Origin: Pipra filicauda
Taxonomy: Eukaryota > Chordata > Aves > Passeriformes > Pipridae
DNA: 64,000 nt
NCBI RefSeq assembly: GCF_003945595.2
Contig: NW_024104317.1
Coordinates: forward strand, 868,001-932,000
Direction: 5' to 3'
Position 1 is the stretch's first letter; each line of letters begins with the position of its first letter. Shown here one piece after another: positions 1-11,915 of the stretch. The notes under the pieces were generated by a model. The model was not told the DNA's origin. It was given only the letters and a program-made list of their open reading frames with translations, and did not search any database. Made by a program: the position numbers and the translations under genes.

Positions 1-550
1 GACTGAGTTACACACATTTAAGACTGGGAGAGGAAAAATAGGAAGGAAGACTTAAGTTCAGTAATTTGTGTAATTTAATACCTGCAGTGCTTGAGTTTCA
101 GAGTATCAGCAAGTTAAATTCTGCTACTTTTGGCTGGCTGGCTGCTTTCTGTTTAAAAATTCATTGCTGAAGAAGTGTCTTGAGACTCTGGGAATTTGCT
201 TTTTCTAGACCAGACTTCTATTCTTCAGTAGTAAAATCATTTAATGTTCCCTGTTCTATCTGTGATTATTGAAACTGTTAAAAAGTATACATAAAAGCTG
301 TTGGTGGTCTTAGATGTTATGATAATGCAGAATACTTGTTTTTTCTTAACGTTTTTTAAATGTCATGGCTACCATACTGTAGAAGAGATGACACAAAAGA
401 AGAGTTTCTGTACTACAGGTCCAATGTGACAATGAAATAGTAAATTAGAGACTGAAATAAATGGTTTTCTTTTAGTGATTTACTGTATTGTTAGTTGTTT
501 GGGTTTTTTTCCTACTGTAATCCAGTTTTCAAATCTGTTCACTTCTGCAG

Positions 551-748
551 GAGGCTGTGGACCGTTGTGGAGTCTGTTTCCTCTCTTCCCTGTTTGGCTG
601 TAGAGAGAAGACACCAAAAGCGAAGTATATGCACCTAGCTCAGGAACTGCTGTTTGATCCAGAATGGCCACCAAAACCCAGGACAACAACAGAAGCGAAA
701 GTACCATCCCAAGAAAATGGTTCATATCAAATCATCACTGTAACATAG
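551..748 (+). CDS. ATP13A3: ATP13A3, last coding exon (partial gene)
   Basis: This is the final coding exon of a P5B-type P-type ATPase, a polyamine transporter of endosomal membranes. A pyrimidine-rich acceptor ending TTCTGCAG sits directly before base 551, and the frame then runs 65 codons to TAG at 746-748. The peptide contains [15 protein letters not shown] and DPEWPPKP and ends in [11 protein letters not shown], which I recognise as the cytosolic carboxyl end of vertebrate ATP13A3. None of the catalytic P-type ATPase motifs are in view because they lie upstream of the window. Bases 1-550 are the last intron. Placement beside GP5 also fits. The paralogues ATP13A4 and ATP13A5 are less likely given the C-terminal match. 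Confidence 0.95.
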   Translation, partial: EAVDRCGVCFLSSLFGCREKTPKAKYMHLAQELLFDPEWPPKPRTTTEAKVPSQENGSYQIITVT

Positions 749-3700
749 CAGTGGATCTTGGTGGCATGTATTTTTAGTAGTATGCAGAAGAATGTAATTT
801 TAAGGCTTTATTTGAAATTGCAGTGTGCTAAATGTCAAATTCTAATGCAGATATTTCCAACTGTTTTGTCTCTCTGAATACAAAATTCAGAGCCAGACAT
901 CTTATGGCTATACATTTTAAAAATGTAGGTTACCTTAGGCAGAACAAAAATGATTGTGTTTCCTTCCACCTTCTTTCAAATTTCATTGTTCCTAAATGAG
1001 ATGCATTTGAAGGTTTAAACTGCAGGGCAGTTAAAACAGATTCACATTATTTGCCTGGAGTATCTTAATCATTGTTCTAACCTGCTTACCTGGGCATGTG
1101 TTCATGTAAACCCTATGATATAATGGTTTCATGGTTGTACTAGAGGTGCTTTGTCATGCTTTTGTTTTTTCGGTGTTTGTTTTTTGTTTGGTTGGTTTTT
1201 TGTTGTTGGGTTGCTTTTTTTTATCCTGACTGAAGAAAAGCTTTGTGCCTCAGAATGGTTCTGAAGTTTAGGTGTGTGTACCTCTAAGTTTGTCCCTACT
1301 AGTAAGGAGTGTTTCCAGGTGTAATGTTTGGGTTTTAAGTTCAGTTCTTTAGTCTGCCACAGCAGAATTCAGAATGCTGTAGAAGCAATATGCTCTGTCC
1401 TTAAGAAGAAAGCACACTGCTTTCAAGTGGGTTCTTGACTGTTCTAGCTAACCCTAAGGAAGGGCTTAGGTGGCCTCTAGAGGAGGAGGCATTTGGCTAC
1501 ACCCTAAAGTTTTTGGAGAAGGAAGGCTGGAGAATCTAAATACTTTCCTCTATGTCATATTTTATTACATTAGCTATGCATTTTTCCTTAGACCTTGCTT
1601 TTTCTAGCAGAAGGGTTGGATTATCCCTTTGTGGACCATGTTTTATTTGTAAATCTCAAGATAATGTTCCTATATACCTTGAAGTAGTAAGGCCAGAGTT
1701 ACTGCTGCAGGGGAAATGGGAGTAGGGGGGAAGTGGATTTTCACATGCCCACGCCTGGGATTTGTGCACGTTAAGAACACAGGCACTTCAAAGAGTCTGC
1801 CAGTGTCTTCAGTGCTATATGTAGCTGTATGAAAGAAAATTAAAAGAAAATTGAGCTAAAATCTGTCTTGCTGCAGAACTATAAGGCTTAAGCGGATTTT
1901 ATTTATTTAAAAAAAAAAAAAAAAAAAAAAAAAGAAAAGCTTGCATCACCACTAATGCTGCTTAAGCACTTGGGGTAGCCATGCATCATTTTGCCATGAG
2001 GCAGTATCAGAACACAAGACCACTAGAAAAATAGGTCTGCAAAGATGTAGAGGCAGGAGTCGTTTTCACTTGCAAGGCTTAAAACTTTTGGTTTGTTTTT
2101 TTTTTTTTAAACCACAAATTACTTTTCCAAACCATGGACAACTTCGTAAACGTTTAGAAAAGTCTTCTTTAGTGTCTTTGGGAAGATGATAAATATTGAG
2201 TCTTGATCATCTGTTTTGACCAGATGCAACTGACTGGTCCAGACACCACCAAGCTTTGGGAGGGGATCTGCGATCTGAAGAAGTCACAATTCTGTAGAGA
2301 TCCTTTAGAGAAGGAAGTCAGGTTCTTTAGAGTAGTCATGGAATGAGGGCTCCAAACTCACTGGCTGGCTGGGATTGTTTTGAAATGTGTGTATTCTGAT
2401 GATGGAATTTGAGGTTTTTATGTTAGGGATTTTTTTCTCCTTGGGTTGTCTTGTTGGTTTTTGGATTTTTTTTTTTAAATTCCTGTGGAGACAATTCCAT
2501 TCCAGCCTTGTTTTAATGAGTGGAATTTTTCGGATAATGCCTAATTCCCTTGTGCTGTTCTGTAAGGCAGTATGGACAGTGTCCCTGCTGCTCTTAGAAT
2601 CATTAAGGTTGGAAAAGACCTTTAAGATCATCAAGTCCAGCTGTAAAACCATGTTATTGTCAGTTGTCAATCATGTTATGGTTTCTGCAGTGTTGAACAT
2701 ACTGTGCCAACAGGGAATTTAAAAGTGGTGCTAAATGGTTTGGAAGACCTTTTCCTAGAACTTGGAGGTTGAAGTTATTAGAACTTGCTCCTCAGAAATA
2801 GTATGCATATGGTGTACTATCTCCAGTCCAGCTGTCAACTCTTCCTGATTTTTTCATTGTTGTTGTTTGTTTTTGAGGAGTGGAGCGGGAGTAAAGGGGA
2901 AGTGGTTTTCTTAGCATTCATTCAACAGGACAATGTTCTTATTATCCTGGCTTCTTAAGGTCGTAAACATTGAACAACATTGGTAGCTTTTAAGGAGTCT
3001 GCTATTGTGGACTTGGATAAACTTATTAGTCATGAACTTGAATCATTTGACTAATTTCTGCCGATGTTGATTTTACAAAATCTTTGTAGCATGGAATAAC
3101 TGATGAAGAATAACTCTTAGCTGCATAAGTAGTATTCAGATTTAAAGAAAAATAATATTTTAGTTCAAAAATGTTGTGAAGCTATGCATCTTGGACCTGG
3201 GAGCTGTGACTTACCCTTAAACGCATAAGCTTCTGCTTTCCATTTCATTGGCCATTTTAGATTTGCTGTTCCATGAGAAGTCAAAGAAAATATTTGTGTC
3301 TTTCCCTTTTATATGCTTTTGTGCTTAATACTTTCTCTAATCTGATAATTTCTCTCGGTTTATTTGGTTTCTGAAGGTAGTTTTCCAGTCTTATTCTAGT
3401 TTATTAGACTTACCTAGAAAGTGAGGAAGAAACAGCTTGTTAAGGTAGGCTTATCTTCAGAGAACATTTTAGGGAACTCTTACTAAAACTGAAATTGCCA
3501 GGTGTCTCTCAATTGAGTGACTAATGGGTCATGAGCACAGTAAACTTGAATATTTTGCAAATGGGAGCTGTTTTCCTCAAGGTCTGCGTTCAGGGTTGGT
3601 AAATGTTCCTGAGGTTGCATGCTTGAGCTCTGACGCTTGATCAAAAATAATAAATCAGCTTTTCTGAGAATCCTTCTTGTTGTTGCAAGTTTAGCCACAA

Positions 3701-5075
3701 AATAAGCTTTTGCATTTTCTGCAATTATTGGGATTTATGCCTTCCTGCCCAAGAGCTGAGTTTGACCACCTATAATTTTTCTCATTTTGAGCAGTTTAGT
3801 TTTTCTGGTTTTCAGAAATGCAGCAAACTAGATCTGCACTAGTGTATTCAGTTTTTGTTTTGAAGTAAGATGAAATTCGTTCTGTAGTGAAAAAATCTCT
3901 TCTAGTGTTCATCTTGGAAGTCTAAATTCAGGTGAACAGACCAATTTAGTGAACTCCACTAGATACTGGGTAGACATTTTCTTCCTGCTGTATATTTTGG
4001 CCTTATGTTGAGGAGTTTGATTTATTATTAAATTATTTGTGTATGCAGACTTTAATCTGTACGTATTTTATTTTGATGTATTAGGATTTGTAAATATTAC
4101 TGATTTTTAAATATTATTTATGCACATACTTAAAGGACTGGTCTATCCAGAAGAGCAATTGCTAAATAATAAATGTTACTTTTTAGAAATAAATTGCAAG
4201 ATCATGAAATTGTATATCCCTCAGGGTTATTTTTAAAGTTTTTTTTTTCTCTTTTCCCTTCAGATTCAATTAGCAGTAACTCTAGTTTCATGTACTATAG
4301 AACTAAATCTACTGTAAAAAGAAAGTGCTGCAAATAATGCTTGAGTTGAAGCAGCTAAAACACCCACAGAACTGACTGTCCATATTCATCGTAACTTCAA
4401 ATTGGAAACTCTTACTGTTGCACTTTTAAAAAGTTGTTGGATTTTTAATTCTATTTATTTTTTTTTTCTTTCTTCATGAAGGTTGTGCTGAACGGTCATC
4501 CCAAATTGGGTAAATAATCCTGTACTGTATATGTATATACAGTATAATACTAAGCAGATGTGGAGTCCTTTTTATGCTGCAAATTTTTAACGCTTATGTT
4601 GGTCATCGCAAAATGAGAGAGCTCAAGTTCTGTAGGATTTCTCCCATGAAATTCTGAATTGTAAACTTAGGTTTTTGTATGTCTAAGGGAAAGCTGTGGG
4701 TTTTTGACAATTTTTAGAGTCTTGAATATGTTAATTTTATACAGTAAAGCTTCAGGTTTTTAAAACTATTTTCAACAAACTGCAGCTTGTTTAATAATTA
4801 TGTGAATCAGAAACTACTCAGTTTGTCATTCCTCAAGCCTAACACAGATTAAAATGTTCATCATTACAGCACTCTCTAGAAGCTCAGCTTCCTTTTTATT
4901 TTTAGATCTGAAATGATACTACATCTTTGTATTTAAAATATGTATTGCTGCTCTAGAATGGTACCCTGTTGTCAAGAGGCATACATAAATAACTGTACAA
5001 TAGAATTGTAAATAGACTTGTAAATCATTTTTGTGACTGAAGCTCTTTGAAAATAAAATTAAAATGAACAGATAT
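749..5075 (+). other. ATP13A3: ATP13A3 3' untranslated region
   Basis: AT-rich DNA without coding potential follows the ATP13A3 stop codon. The likely end is the AATAAA at 5052-5057; earlier AATAAA/AATAAA-like signals near 4168 and 4190 could give shorter forms. It holds a long A run (about 1909-1933), a T run near 2100, a CR1 fragment in antisense (2594-2660), several TGTANATA Pumilio-type motifs (for example 4089-4096 and 5007-5014), and an inverted repeat with 9-base arms at 4524-4543. The extent is inferred from base composition and poly(A) signals, not from transcript data. Confidence 0.65.
2594..2665 (-). mobile_element. CR1 LINE 3'-end fragment
   Basis: The segment reads AATCATTAAGGTTGGAAAAG followed by ACCTTTAAGATCATCAAGTCCA, which is the reverse complement of the typical 3' tail of avian CR1 retrotransposons. 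It is short, 5'-truncated, and lies within the ATP13A3 3' UTR in antisense orientation. The interior boundary is uncertain and could extend to about 2710. Confidence 0.8.
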
Positions 5076-8029
5076 TTTAACTCCTTTCATTAGTTTCATG
5101 AAATTGTTTTTAATTATTCTGTATAGAATTAGACCTAAAGCTCACTGAAGAGCAGAGACTTATTCCCACTGACGTCATGGGTATCTTGATCAGCACCTCT
5201 GTATTTTTGAAGGTGGGGGTGGAGAAGTTTGCATGCTGTGTGTCAGTGTTCTGCTCTGCAGTGGGATCATACTGACCATAGTTTTACCTGGTGGTTTATA
5301 AGAGCTGTTTTAAAGCCAGACCTTGTCCATGTGATAGCAACTTGTTTCCACCTTTCGTTGTTCAGATGTTCCTTCTGTTCTTTGACACGTGGGAGGTGAT
5401 CTTGAAAAGACTCTTGGGCAAATGCTCCTGGTTGTGAGCTGTCACTGTTGTCACGGTCATCTTCAGAAAAATCACATGGAAATGAAGAAATCTTTTCCAT
5501 TTTTGGGCTCACCTTCCATTAAAACATTCATTGGCAGAGCACGTTATTTTAAACTTGAAGACAAAATACTTGAAATAGCTGGTCACTTAATAACAGAAAC
5601 TTAATCTTTCAATTTCAAGCTACTATTTTTGAAACTTAGCTTTTTGAAACTTCAGTTTTCTCTTTCAGAATCTTTCAGGCTCTAGGTTTTGTTGTCCTGT
5701 CACCCCAGAAGACTTTGAGTTAAAACCAGAAACCAAATGTGTTGACCTTGGAATGCTTAGCCAAAGCATTAAGTAAAAAAAAAATTAGTTCCTTACTGAA
5801 ATTTCTTTGACTCCAATCCTGCAAGAAAGTAAGTCAGAGCAGCTTTGTGAAGGTACAATCGCTTGATTGTTTAAAGTAGGTGTGTCCACTCCTTTAAAAC
5901 CTAATGCACCTGTGTAGCAGACTGTGGTGAACGTGTCTAACAAATTTGAAATTTCTGATCACAGTTTGCATGGAAATGTAGATTTCTGACTTCACCAGAT
6001 TTGCACTGGGTTGACTGAAGCCCATACTCCAATATCACTGTCAAAAGAAGCTCCAAGTGGTTTTTGTGCCATTGTGCATGTGACTTAAAACTTTCTCCTG
6101 TTCTGTGAGTGGCCTCAAATTGTACTTTTGGAGTTTCATACAACCTATGGAAGTTGGTTGCTTGCATAAGTAATTGTAGGCAAAAATCTGCTCTGAAGCT
6201 TAAAATATTCTTTGGCCTTTCCCAGTAGTTGGGCAAATATGGGTAAAAGTGTTATCTAGAGGATGCGTTTTGCTGGTTTACTTCCCATTTAAAGTGCAGA
6301 GTCATGGTGAAGCCTGATTGCCTGCTATGCTCCCAGTAAGTTCCTCTAAAAAGCAGATAAGTTTCTAAGATACAGCTCAAAATTCCTTTCTCATGCTTCT
6401 GTGAGTTTAGGAACTTGGAAAAAAGTAAAAAAGGTAAGCACCTGTTTCTTATTTTACAGACTCTGACCTGCAGTCATGCCCTCTGAGGGACCTGCATTTG
6501 CAGTCTATAGCATAACAGTTTCAAGGGGTTTTTTCCCCTGTTTGGTTCTCTATATCCTTACTTCTCTTGTCTCACTGAATTTTGTAGTTCTGCTGTGGTC
6601 TTGGATTGAGTTGGTGCAGGTTGAGATGCCAGTCAGAGCTTGAAACAGAAATTTCTTAGTCTGTTTCTGCATGGAGGATGCCACTCATGGGGGATTGGCT
6701 GGATTACAAGTTGACTGAGGTAGAAGCATCACTGGTTTCTGAGAGAGAGTCAGTTTGGAGGGTGCAGATTACTAGGAGGGTGAGATTCTCTAAAAGATTC
6801 TTGTTTGACATGGAAAAAGACCTTTGGAAAAGTGACATCTTGTGCTCTCTTTGTGATGCACGTCTCATTCAGTGAGCTGTGGAAGACCCAGTAAGATCTT
6901 GTTTTGTGGCACTGTGTTGCTGGTAGTTGATACCACTGGATGCCCTGTCCTTCCCTTCCCGAGGAAGGGATGCAGATTTTACCAGACCTCAGTACTCTGA
7001 ACCTAAACAAAATTTTTTTTAAGTTTGTTTTTTTCTTTTTAAGCACTCCCTTTTGATTTTTTTTTTTTTTTAAATGCAGCAGCTGGTTTGGATCTGCAGC
7101 TATTTCGGGTCTGTATGGTATGGTATGTTCTTGTCAGCAGTTCAGGTGCATGAGAAGCTCTGCTGTTCCCCTTGACTTAAATGATGGGAGTTGTACCCAT
7201 GTCTGTCTGTGGGGTTGGTATGAGAGACCTTTGTCCTTGCCCCTGGAAAAGGGTATGTTGGGATGAAGTCCTCCTCTCACAGTGTTCCTGATGCAGAAGA
7301 CAGCTATTCCAGTTATGTCTGTGGAAGTTGTGTAGCTACTCCAGCTGTCCCAGCTGCTGCTTATCCTGCTGCTCAACCAGGTGTTTGACATCCAGGTTTA
7401 TGATGCACTTGGACTTCTTGATTTCACTAAGGAAGTATTTCTAGACTGGATTTCTGTTTAACTTGCTCTTTTAAATATTACCATTTATAGCTACAATGAT
7501 TGCTTTCCTGTTCCTTTTTTTGTTTGGAAATCTATACAACTTTTCAACTTTGTGGTATGTTTCATGCAGATTTACCTGTATTGCTACAACTTTCTATCTA
7601 ATTTCGTGGCACTTTTTTCCTCTCATTTCACTGTATTTTTAATACCAGGGATAACTTGGTGTTGCATTAAGCTGTTGAAATGAGACTTGTTGGTTATCAG
7701 AGGCTGTCCTGTGCCACGTGGGCTCTTGTGTGTTATTTAAGGCTATGTCAAAAATAGCCTGTTGCTTTTTGTGTGTTCCTGGGCTGTTCCAAGAAGCGAT
7801 CATTTGAAAATGCTGAGACATGATTTAACTGAACTGTGCTGTTTTGCTTTTTGCCACTTAAAATATAGGATGCCCTTTTTACCTCCATTATCTGTTTTTG
7901 CAGGCTAAACTTTATTTTTAAACCTCAGATAACCCACAATAGAAAAATACTGTGGGTGCAGGACCTTTTGATAATTTTTAAAAAAGATTTTCTGCATGTA
8001 CTTTAGTATAATGTACTAAACCTTGTCTA
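5076..8029. other. Intergenic, ATP13A3 to GP5
   Basis: AT-rich DNA with T-rich tracts (for example 7052-7071). Open frames are short and show no recognisable protein. I see no RNA gene. The upstream non-coding exon and promoter of GP5 should lie here or in the following 400 bases, but I cannot place them with confidence; a TATAAA at 8274-8279 and AGATAA-type motifs near 8240 and 8418 are only suggestive. Confidence 0.5.
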
Positions 8030-8115
8030 GTGGAAGGTGTCCCTCCCACTCCATGGTTGGAACTAGATGATCCTTAAGGTCCCTTCCAACCCAAACCATT
8101 CTGTGATTTTGTAAT
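8030..8115 (+). mobile_element. CR1 LINE 3'-end fragment
   Basis: The stretch contains GGTTGGAACTAGATGATCCT, then AAGGTCCCTTCCAACCCAAA and CCATTCTGTGATTTTG, the classic sense-strand 3' end of a chicken-repeat-1 element, with a decayed version of the terminal ATTCTRTG octamer. It lies about 350 bases upstream of the GP5 coding exon. Confidence 0.88.
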
Positions 8116-8434
8116 GCTTTTCTGTTCAAATAAATACATATCTTATGACTACTTAGAGTTTCATCATGGTTTTTATATGCTTTCTTTATACTTGACTAGT
8201 ACAAACATAAACAAGGAATACTTGATTTACAAAAGACCTTTATCTGTACCTCTCAGTGTAAGCTGAGCAGCTTATAAATATTTGCAGTAACAGAGATTTT
8301 GAAGTTTGCTTTCAAGCCAGGAGAAATTTTGCACACATTTGCAGGTTTTATGATATAATCACACATCTTTGTGAGCTGCTAAGTTATTAACTACTTGTGA
8401 TCAAATCCTGACTCTCTCTTATCTCTTGTAACAG

Positions 8435-8485
8435 CTAATGTTTCTGGCAGTTCAACAAGGATGTTGGTGTTCCGTTTGTCACTGA
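8435..8485 (+). promoter_or_regulatory. Possible short uORF overlapping the GP5 start
   Basis: An ATG at 8438-8440, just after the acceptor-like CAG at 8432-8434, opens a 15-codon frame that runs past the GP5 ATG at 8461 in another frame and ends at TGA. Its context is weak (C at -3) while the GP5 ATG has A at -3. If splicing instead uses the second AG at 8449-8450, this ATG is intronic and the uORF does not exist. Confidence 0.3.
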
Positions 8486-10386
8486 TGATCAAGCTTTTCT
8501 TCCAGTTGGATGCATCGGTTTGTCCTGAGAAGTGTGACTGCTCTTCAAAAAATGCAGTTCATTGCTCGGGTCCCCACATAAAAGACCTGGCATCTTTAAA
8601 TCTGCCTTGCAACATGACACAAATCCACATAACGAACACTAATGTGCCGTACTTGCAGGATGTTTTTTCTGGGATGGTGGAACTGCAGCATCTCATCTTG
8701 TCTTCAAACAACATCTCTCTGGTTTCACCAATGGCTTTTAAAGGGTTGAGAAATCTAAAAATCCTCAAACTGCTAGATAATAAGCTTGTTGAGCTTCCTC
8801 CAGAAGTGTTTGATGACATGGTGCAGCTTCAGCAATTGATCATCGAAAGTAACAGGTTGAAATCCATCGAGGAAAATCTGTTTGACAAACTAGCTAGTTT
8901 GGAGGAACTGTACTTGAACAAAAACCAACTAACAGCACTTCCTAGTGACATGCTGAAGAATCTTACCAAACTCAAAGTACTGAACTTGTCAAGAAATTAC
9001 TTAGCAGCACTGCCTAGAAATATATTCAGTGCATTAGCCAGGCTTGAGAAGCTGATGCTATATTTTAACAGGCTGTCGTCAATAGAGTCTGGTATGTTTG
9101 ATAACCTGACGGAGCTGCAGGAACTCTTCCTGCATTGCAATAACATCCAGTCCATCGCCCCTGATGCATTTCATTGTCTTCACAAACTGAGGCGCCTGAC
9201 GCTCTCCAGAAACAAGCTTGAGGTTTTGCCTTCTGGGCTTTTTTTGCACTTGCATGATCTGTGTAAACTGACCTTATACAGGAACCCACTGAAGTCTCTT
9301 CCAGAAATACTGTTTGGAGAAATGAGGCATCTTGGTAGCCTGTGGCTGTATCACACAAAGCTCTCAACGATACCAGATTTTGTGTTCAGTAACTTGACAA
9401 ATTTAGAGCTTCTTGTGCTGAGTTTTAATCCAGAGCTTACGGTTCTTCCAAGGAACGTGTTCAGTGGCCTGAATGAACTGCGAGGCCTTTCTCTGCATAC
9501 AAACAATATTTCCAGTTTGCCAGAGGGCATATTTCTGAGCCTTCAGAAACTGCAGAACGTTTCCCTCTTTGATACAAGGCTTGAGGTTCTTCCTAGAGAC
9601 CTCTTTCATAATCTCAAGCACCTCCAGAAGGTTTACCTGAATAGTACTAAGCTGCAGTCTCTTCCTGCAGACTTCTTTGCCGCTTTACCTGAGCTGCAAG
9701 AAGTTGTTCTTGACGACAACCCTTGGAAATGTGATTGCCAAATTCTTGGCTTCCGAGAGTGGCTCCAAAAGAGCATGGAGATAGTTAAAGATGTGCCATC
9801 TCTAAAGTGCAACAGCCCACTGGCACTGCAGAATATTTCTCTTGTGGCTCTAACCATTGATGGCCCAAAGTGCCTGCCAACCACAGCCATTACGTATCAG
9901 ACCTTCAGCTCAACTTATTCCCAGACCTTGACGTCTCCTGTAACGGAGCAGTTAAGATCATCTTGGGAGATTTCTGTAACAGCAGTGTTTGACATGGAAA
10001 GCAGCACACCCACATCAATTCCTCCTGAGACTCCAGGTTTTACCTACTCCCATGTTGAAGATGTTGGACAGCCTGGGTTTCATTTCTCAGATGTTCCAAT
10101 ACAAACTTCTCCCAGCGTCATAGCACGAACTGACAGTGTCAGAGGAACAGATTTAACTACTCTTGTCTGGTGGGATGAGTTGCCAGCCCACAGGAGTGCT
10201 AAACCCTATTTTAATACCAGAATTGCTTATTGCCAGCTATTCTTGTGCCTTCACAGTTTGATTTTAGCACTCCAGACTGTAACCATTGTGCTCAGTCTGT
10301 ATGTGATGGGTAAAACCAGGCAACTCTTGCACTCCAAAAATACTCCTGCTCAGCCTGTAGTTCTGATAAGATTGTTAAGAAGATAG
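8461..10386 (+). CDS. GP5: Platelet glycoprotein V
   Basis: GP5 is the LRR membrane subunit of the GPIb-IX-V complex that binds von Willebrand factor and is cut by thrombin; in birds it would act on nucleated thrombocytes. The whole 641-residue protein is in one exon. A short signal peptide ends before the LRRNT motif CPEKCDC (from Cys21). About 15 LRRs of 24 residues follow, then the LRRCT cap NPWKCDC (Cys424, Cys426) closing near Cys471. A Ser/Thr-rich stalk of about 110 residues leads to one membrane helix (about 592-614) and a short basic tail. Human GP5 is 560 residues; the excess here lies mainly after the LRRs. The start ATG has A at -3. An acceptor-like CAG lies at 8432-8434, so a non-coding exon is expected upstream. 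Codon use is AT-rich compared with LRRC15 and CPN2. Confidence 0.93.
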   Translation: MLVFRLSLMIKLFFQLDASVCPEKCDCSSKNAVHCSGPHIKDLASLNLPCNMTQIHITNTNVPYLQDVFSGMVELQHLILSSNNISLVSPMAFKGLRNLKILKLLDNKLVELPPEVFDDMVQLQQLIIESNRLKSIEENLFDKLASLEELYLNKNQLTALPSDMLKNLTKLKVLNLSRNYLAALPRNIFSALARLEKLMLYFNRLSSIESGMFDNLTELQELFLHCNNIQSIAPDAFHCLHKLRRLTLSRNKLEVLPSGLFLHLHDLCKLTLYRNPLKSLPEILFGEMRHLGSLWLYHTKLSTIPDFVFSNLTNLELLVLSFNPELTVLPRNVFSGLNELRGLSLHTNNISSLPEGIFLSLQKLQNVSLFDTRLEVLPRDLFHNLKHLQKVYLNSTKLQSLPADFFAALPELQEVVLDDNPWKCDCQILGFREWLQKSMEIVKDVPSLKCNSPLALQNISLVALTIDGPKCLPTTAITYQTFSSTYSQTLTSPVTEQLRSSWEISVTAVFDMESSTPTSIPPETPGFTYSHVEDVGQPGFHFSDVPIQTSPSVIARTDSVRGTDLTTLVWWDELPAHRSAKPYFNTRIAYCQLFLCLHSLILALQTVTIVLSLYVMGKTRQLLHSKNTPAQPVVLIRLLRR

Positions 10387-11915
10387 AGCATATAACCCAA
10401 GAGAGGATTAGAAGCGTTGCCTTGGATGCAGTTTAAGCAATTGATACTCGATTCAGATCTGGATTACAAATCTTCATAGCAAGAATCATAAAGACCTTGG
10501 CTTTACAGCATAATGAAAATATGCTTTTATGTACATCACAGTTTTTGCCAGAAGTGGCTGTAATCACTGTACATTGCTACAGCATCTGGTGCAGGAACCC
10601 AGAGGGAGAGCTGAAAGTGCCTGTGGTCACCTCAACATGTCCTCTGTGGGTTTCCTGCTTTGGCCCTCAGCCCTGTGCCTGCTCACACTGCTCCAGTGGG
10701 GTGGCATTAACATAGGGAGCTCTACACAGGAACATGGCTTTAACTGTGCTTTAGAGAGTGCCCAAAGTACTCCAAATGCTATTATGCCTTATACTGCCTG
10801 TTTTGTCTCCTTATTGAGAAAACAAATGGTATTTTTGGGAGGAGATGCTGGGGAGGACCTTTTAACAATGGGAGTGTGGGTGGAATGGTACGATGCAAGT
10901 GTCTTAGCTTTTGTTCTCTGTCCTCAGCCCCTTTCCATGATGTGGCATGAGGAAGGGGTACCATTTAAAGCTAACAGCAGAGGAAGATGGTGAGATAGGA
11001 AGTATAATCTTGATGTACTTTATTGTTTGTCTGGGGAGGGGGAGAGTTGGAAACTTTGTAAAGTTACTACAGCTCTGAATTTGAAGTAAACACTTTCATC
11101 CTTAAACTTTGGCCAGTGGTCTGAAAAAAGCAAGGTGTTACTGGCTGTGTGATGCAGGGAATCTTGAAACCAGAATAACAGGCAGATGCCCAGAACTGAG
11201 GCTGGGCTTCACAGGAATGTATTAGATTGGAGCTGGTCTTGGCTGAGGTGGGAGAGAAAGGCATGATCTCTCCTGGGTTGGCTAGCCAAACAGGCATGCA
11301 GCCAAGCAGCAGGGAGCCTGCCTGAACTGAGGGCCCTGAAGTGTCACCACTGTTTTGAAGCTGACTGGGGAACGTACACAACTCCATCAGCTTGGAGTGT
11401 GCAGTAGCATTTTCAGTCTGGCTATTTTTTATCTTATTACATAGTGCTACTCCCTGACTTCCAGGCCTTTCAAGTGTTGATATGCAAAGACAACTACAAG
11501 GCAATAATGTGGGTTTTGGTCTTCATACCAAAATGCTTATTATTATTTGAATTATATAAATATTTTAGTTTGTAAGTAGACTGGTAGCTGTCAGACTGCC
11601 TGTGCTTTGGTAGCTCTTGGATTTAACTATTACCTTTTAATTATGTGACCTAGCTTGTTCTTAAAAGCTCTGATGTTGTGCTTGAAAACCTTTGGATGTG
11701 GTTCCCCGGCTCCTTGGGCCAGAGAGCCTGTACTCCAGGAGTCCTTTTTTAGTTGTACTGAGTTTCTAACTATTGAGGGCGTTTCTGGATGGCCTTAAAA
11801 TGGCACAATACAGACCTGAGGTGAAGAAAGCTTGCATTTGCTGCAGATTTGTGGCTGGTTCCCTTCTGTGTGTTACTCTAGGCAGTGAGAATAAAGTATT
11901 TCTGCTTTGTTTCAG
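10387..11915 (+). other. GP5: GP5 3' untranslated region
   Basis: Non-coding sequence after the GP5 stop. The best poly(A) signal is AATAAA at 11890-11895, followed by a T/G-rich stretch. Open frames within it, on both strands, have no recognisable product. The end point is inferred. Confidence 0.55.
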
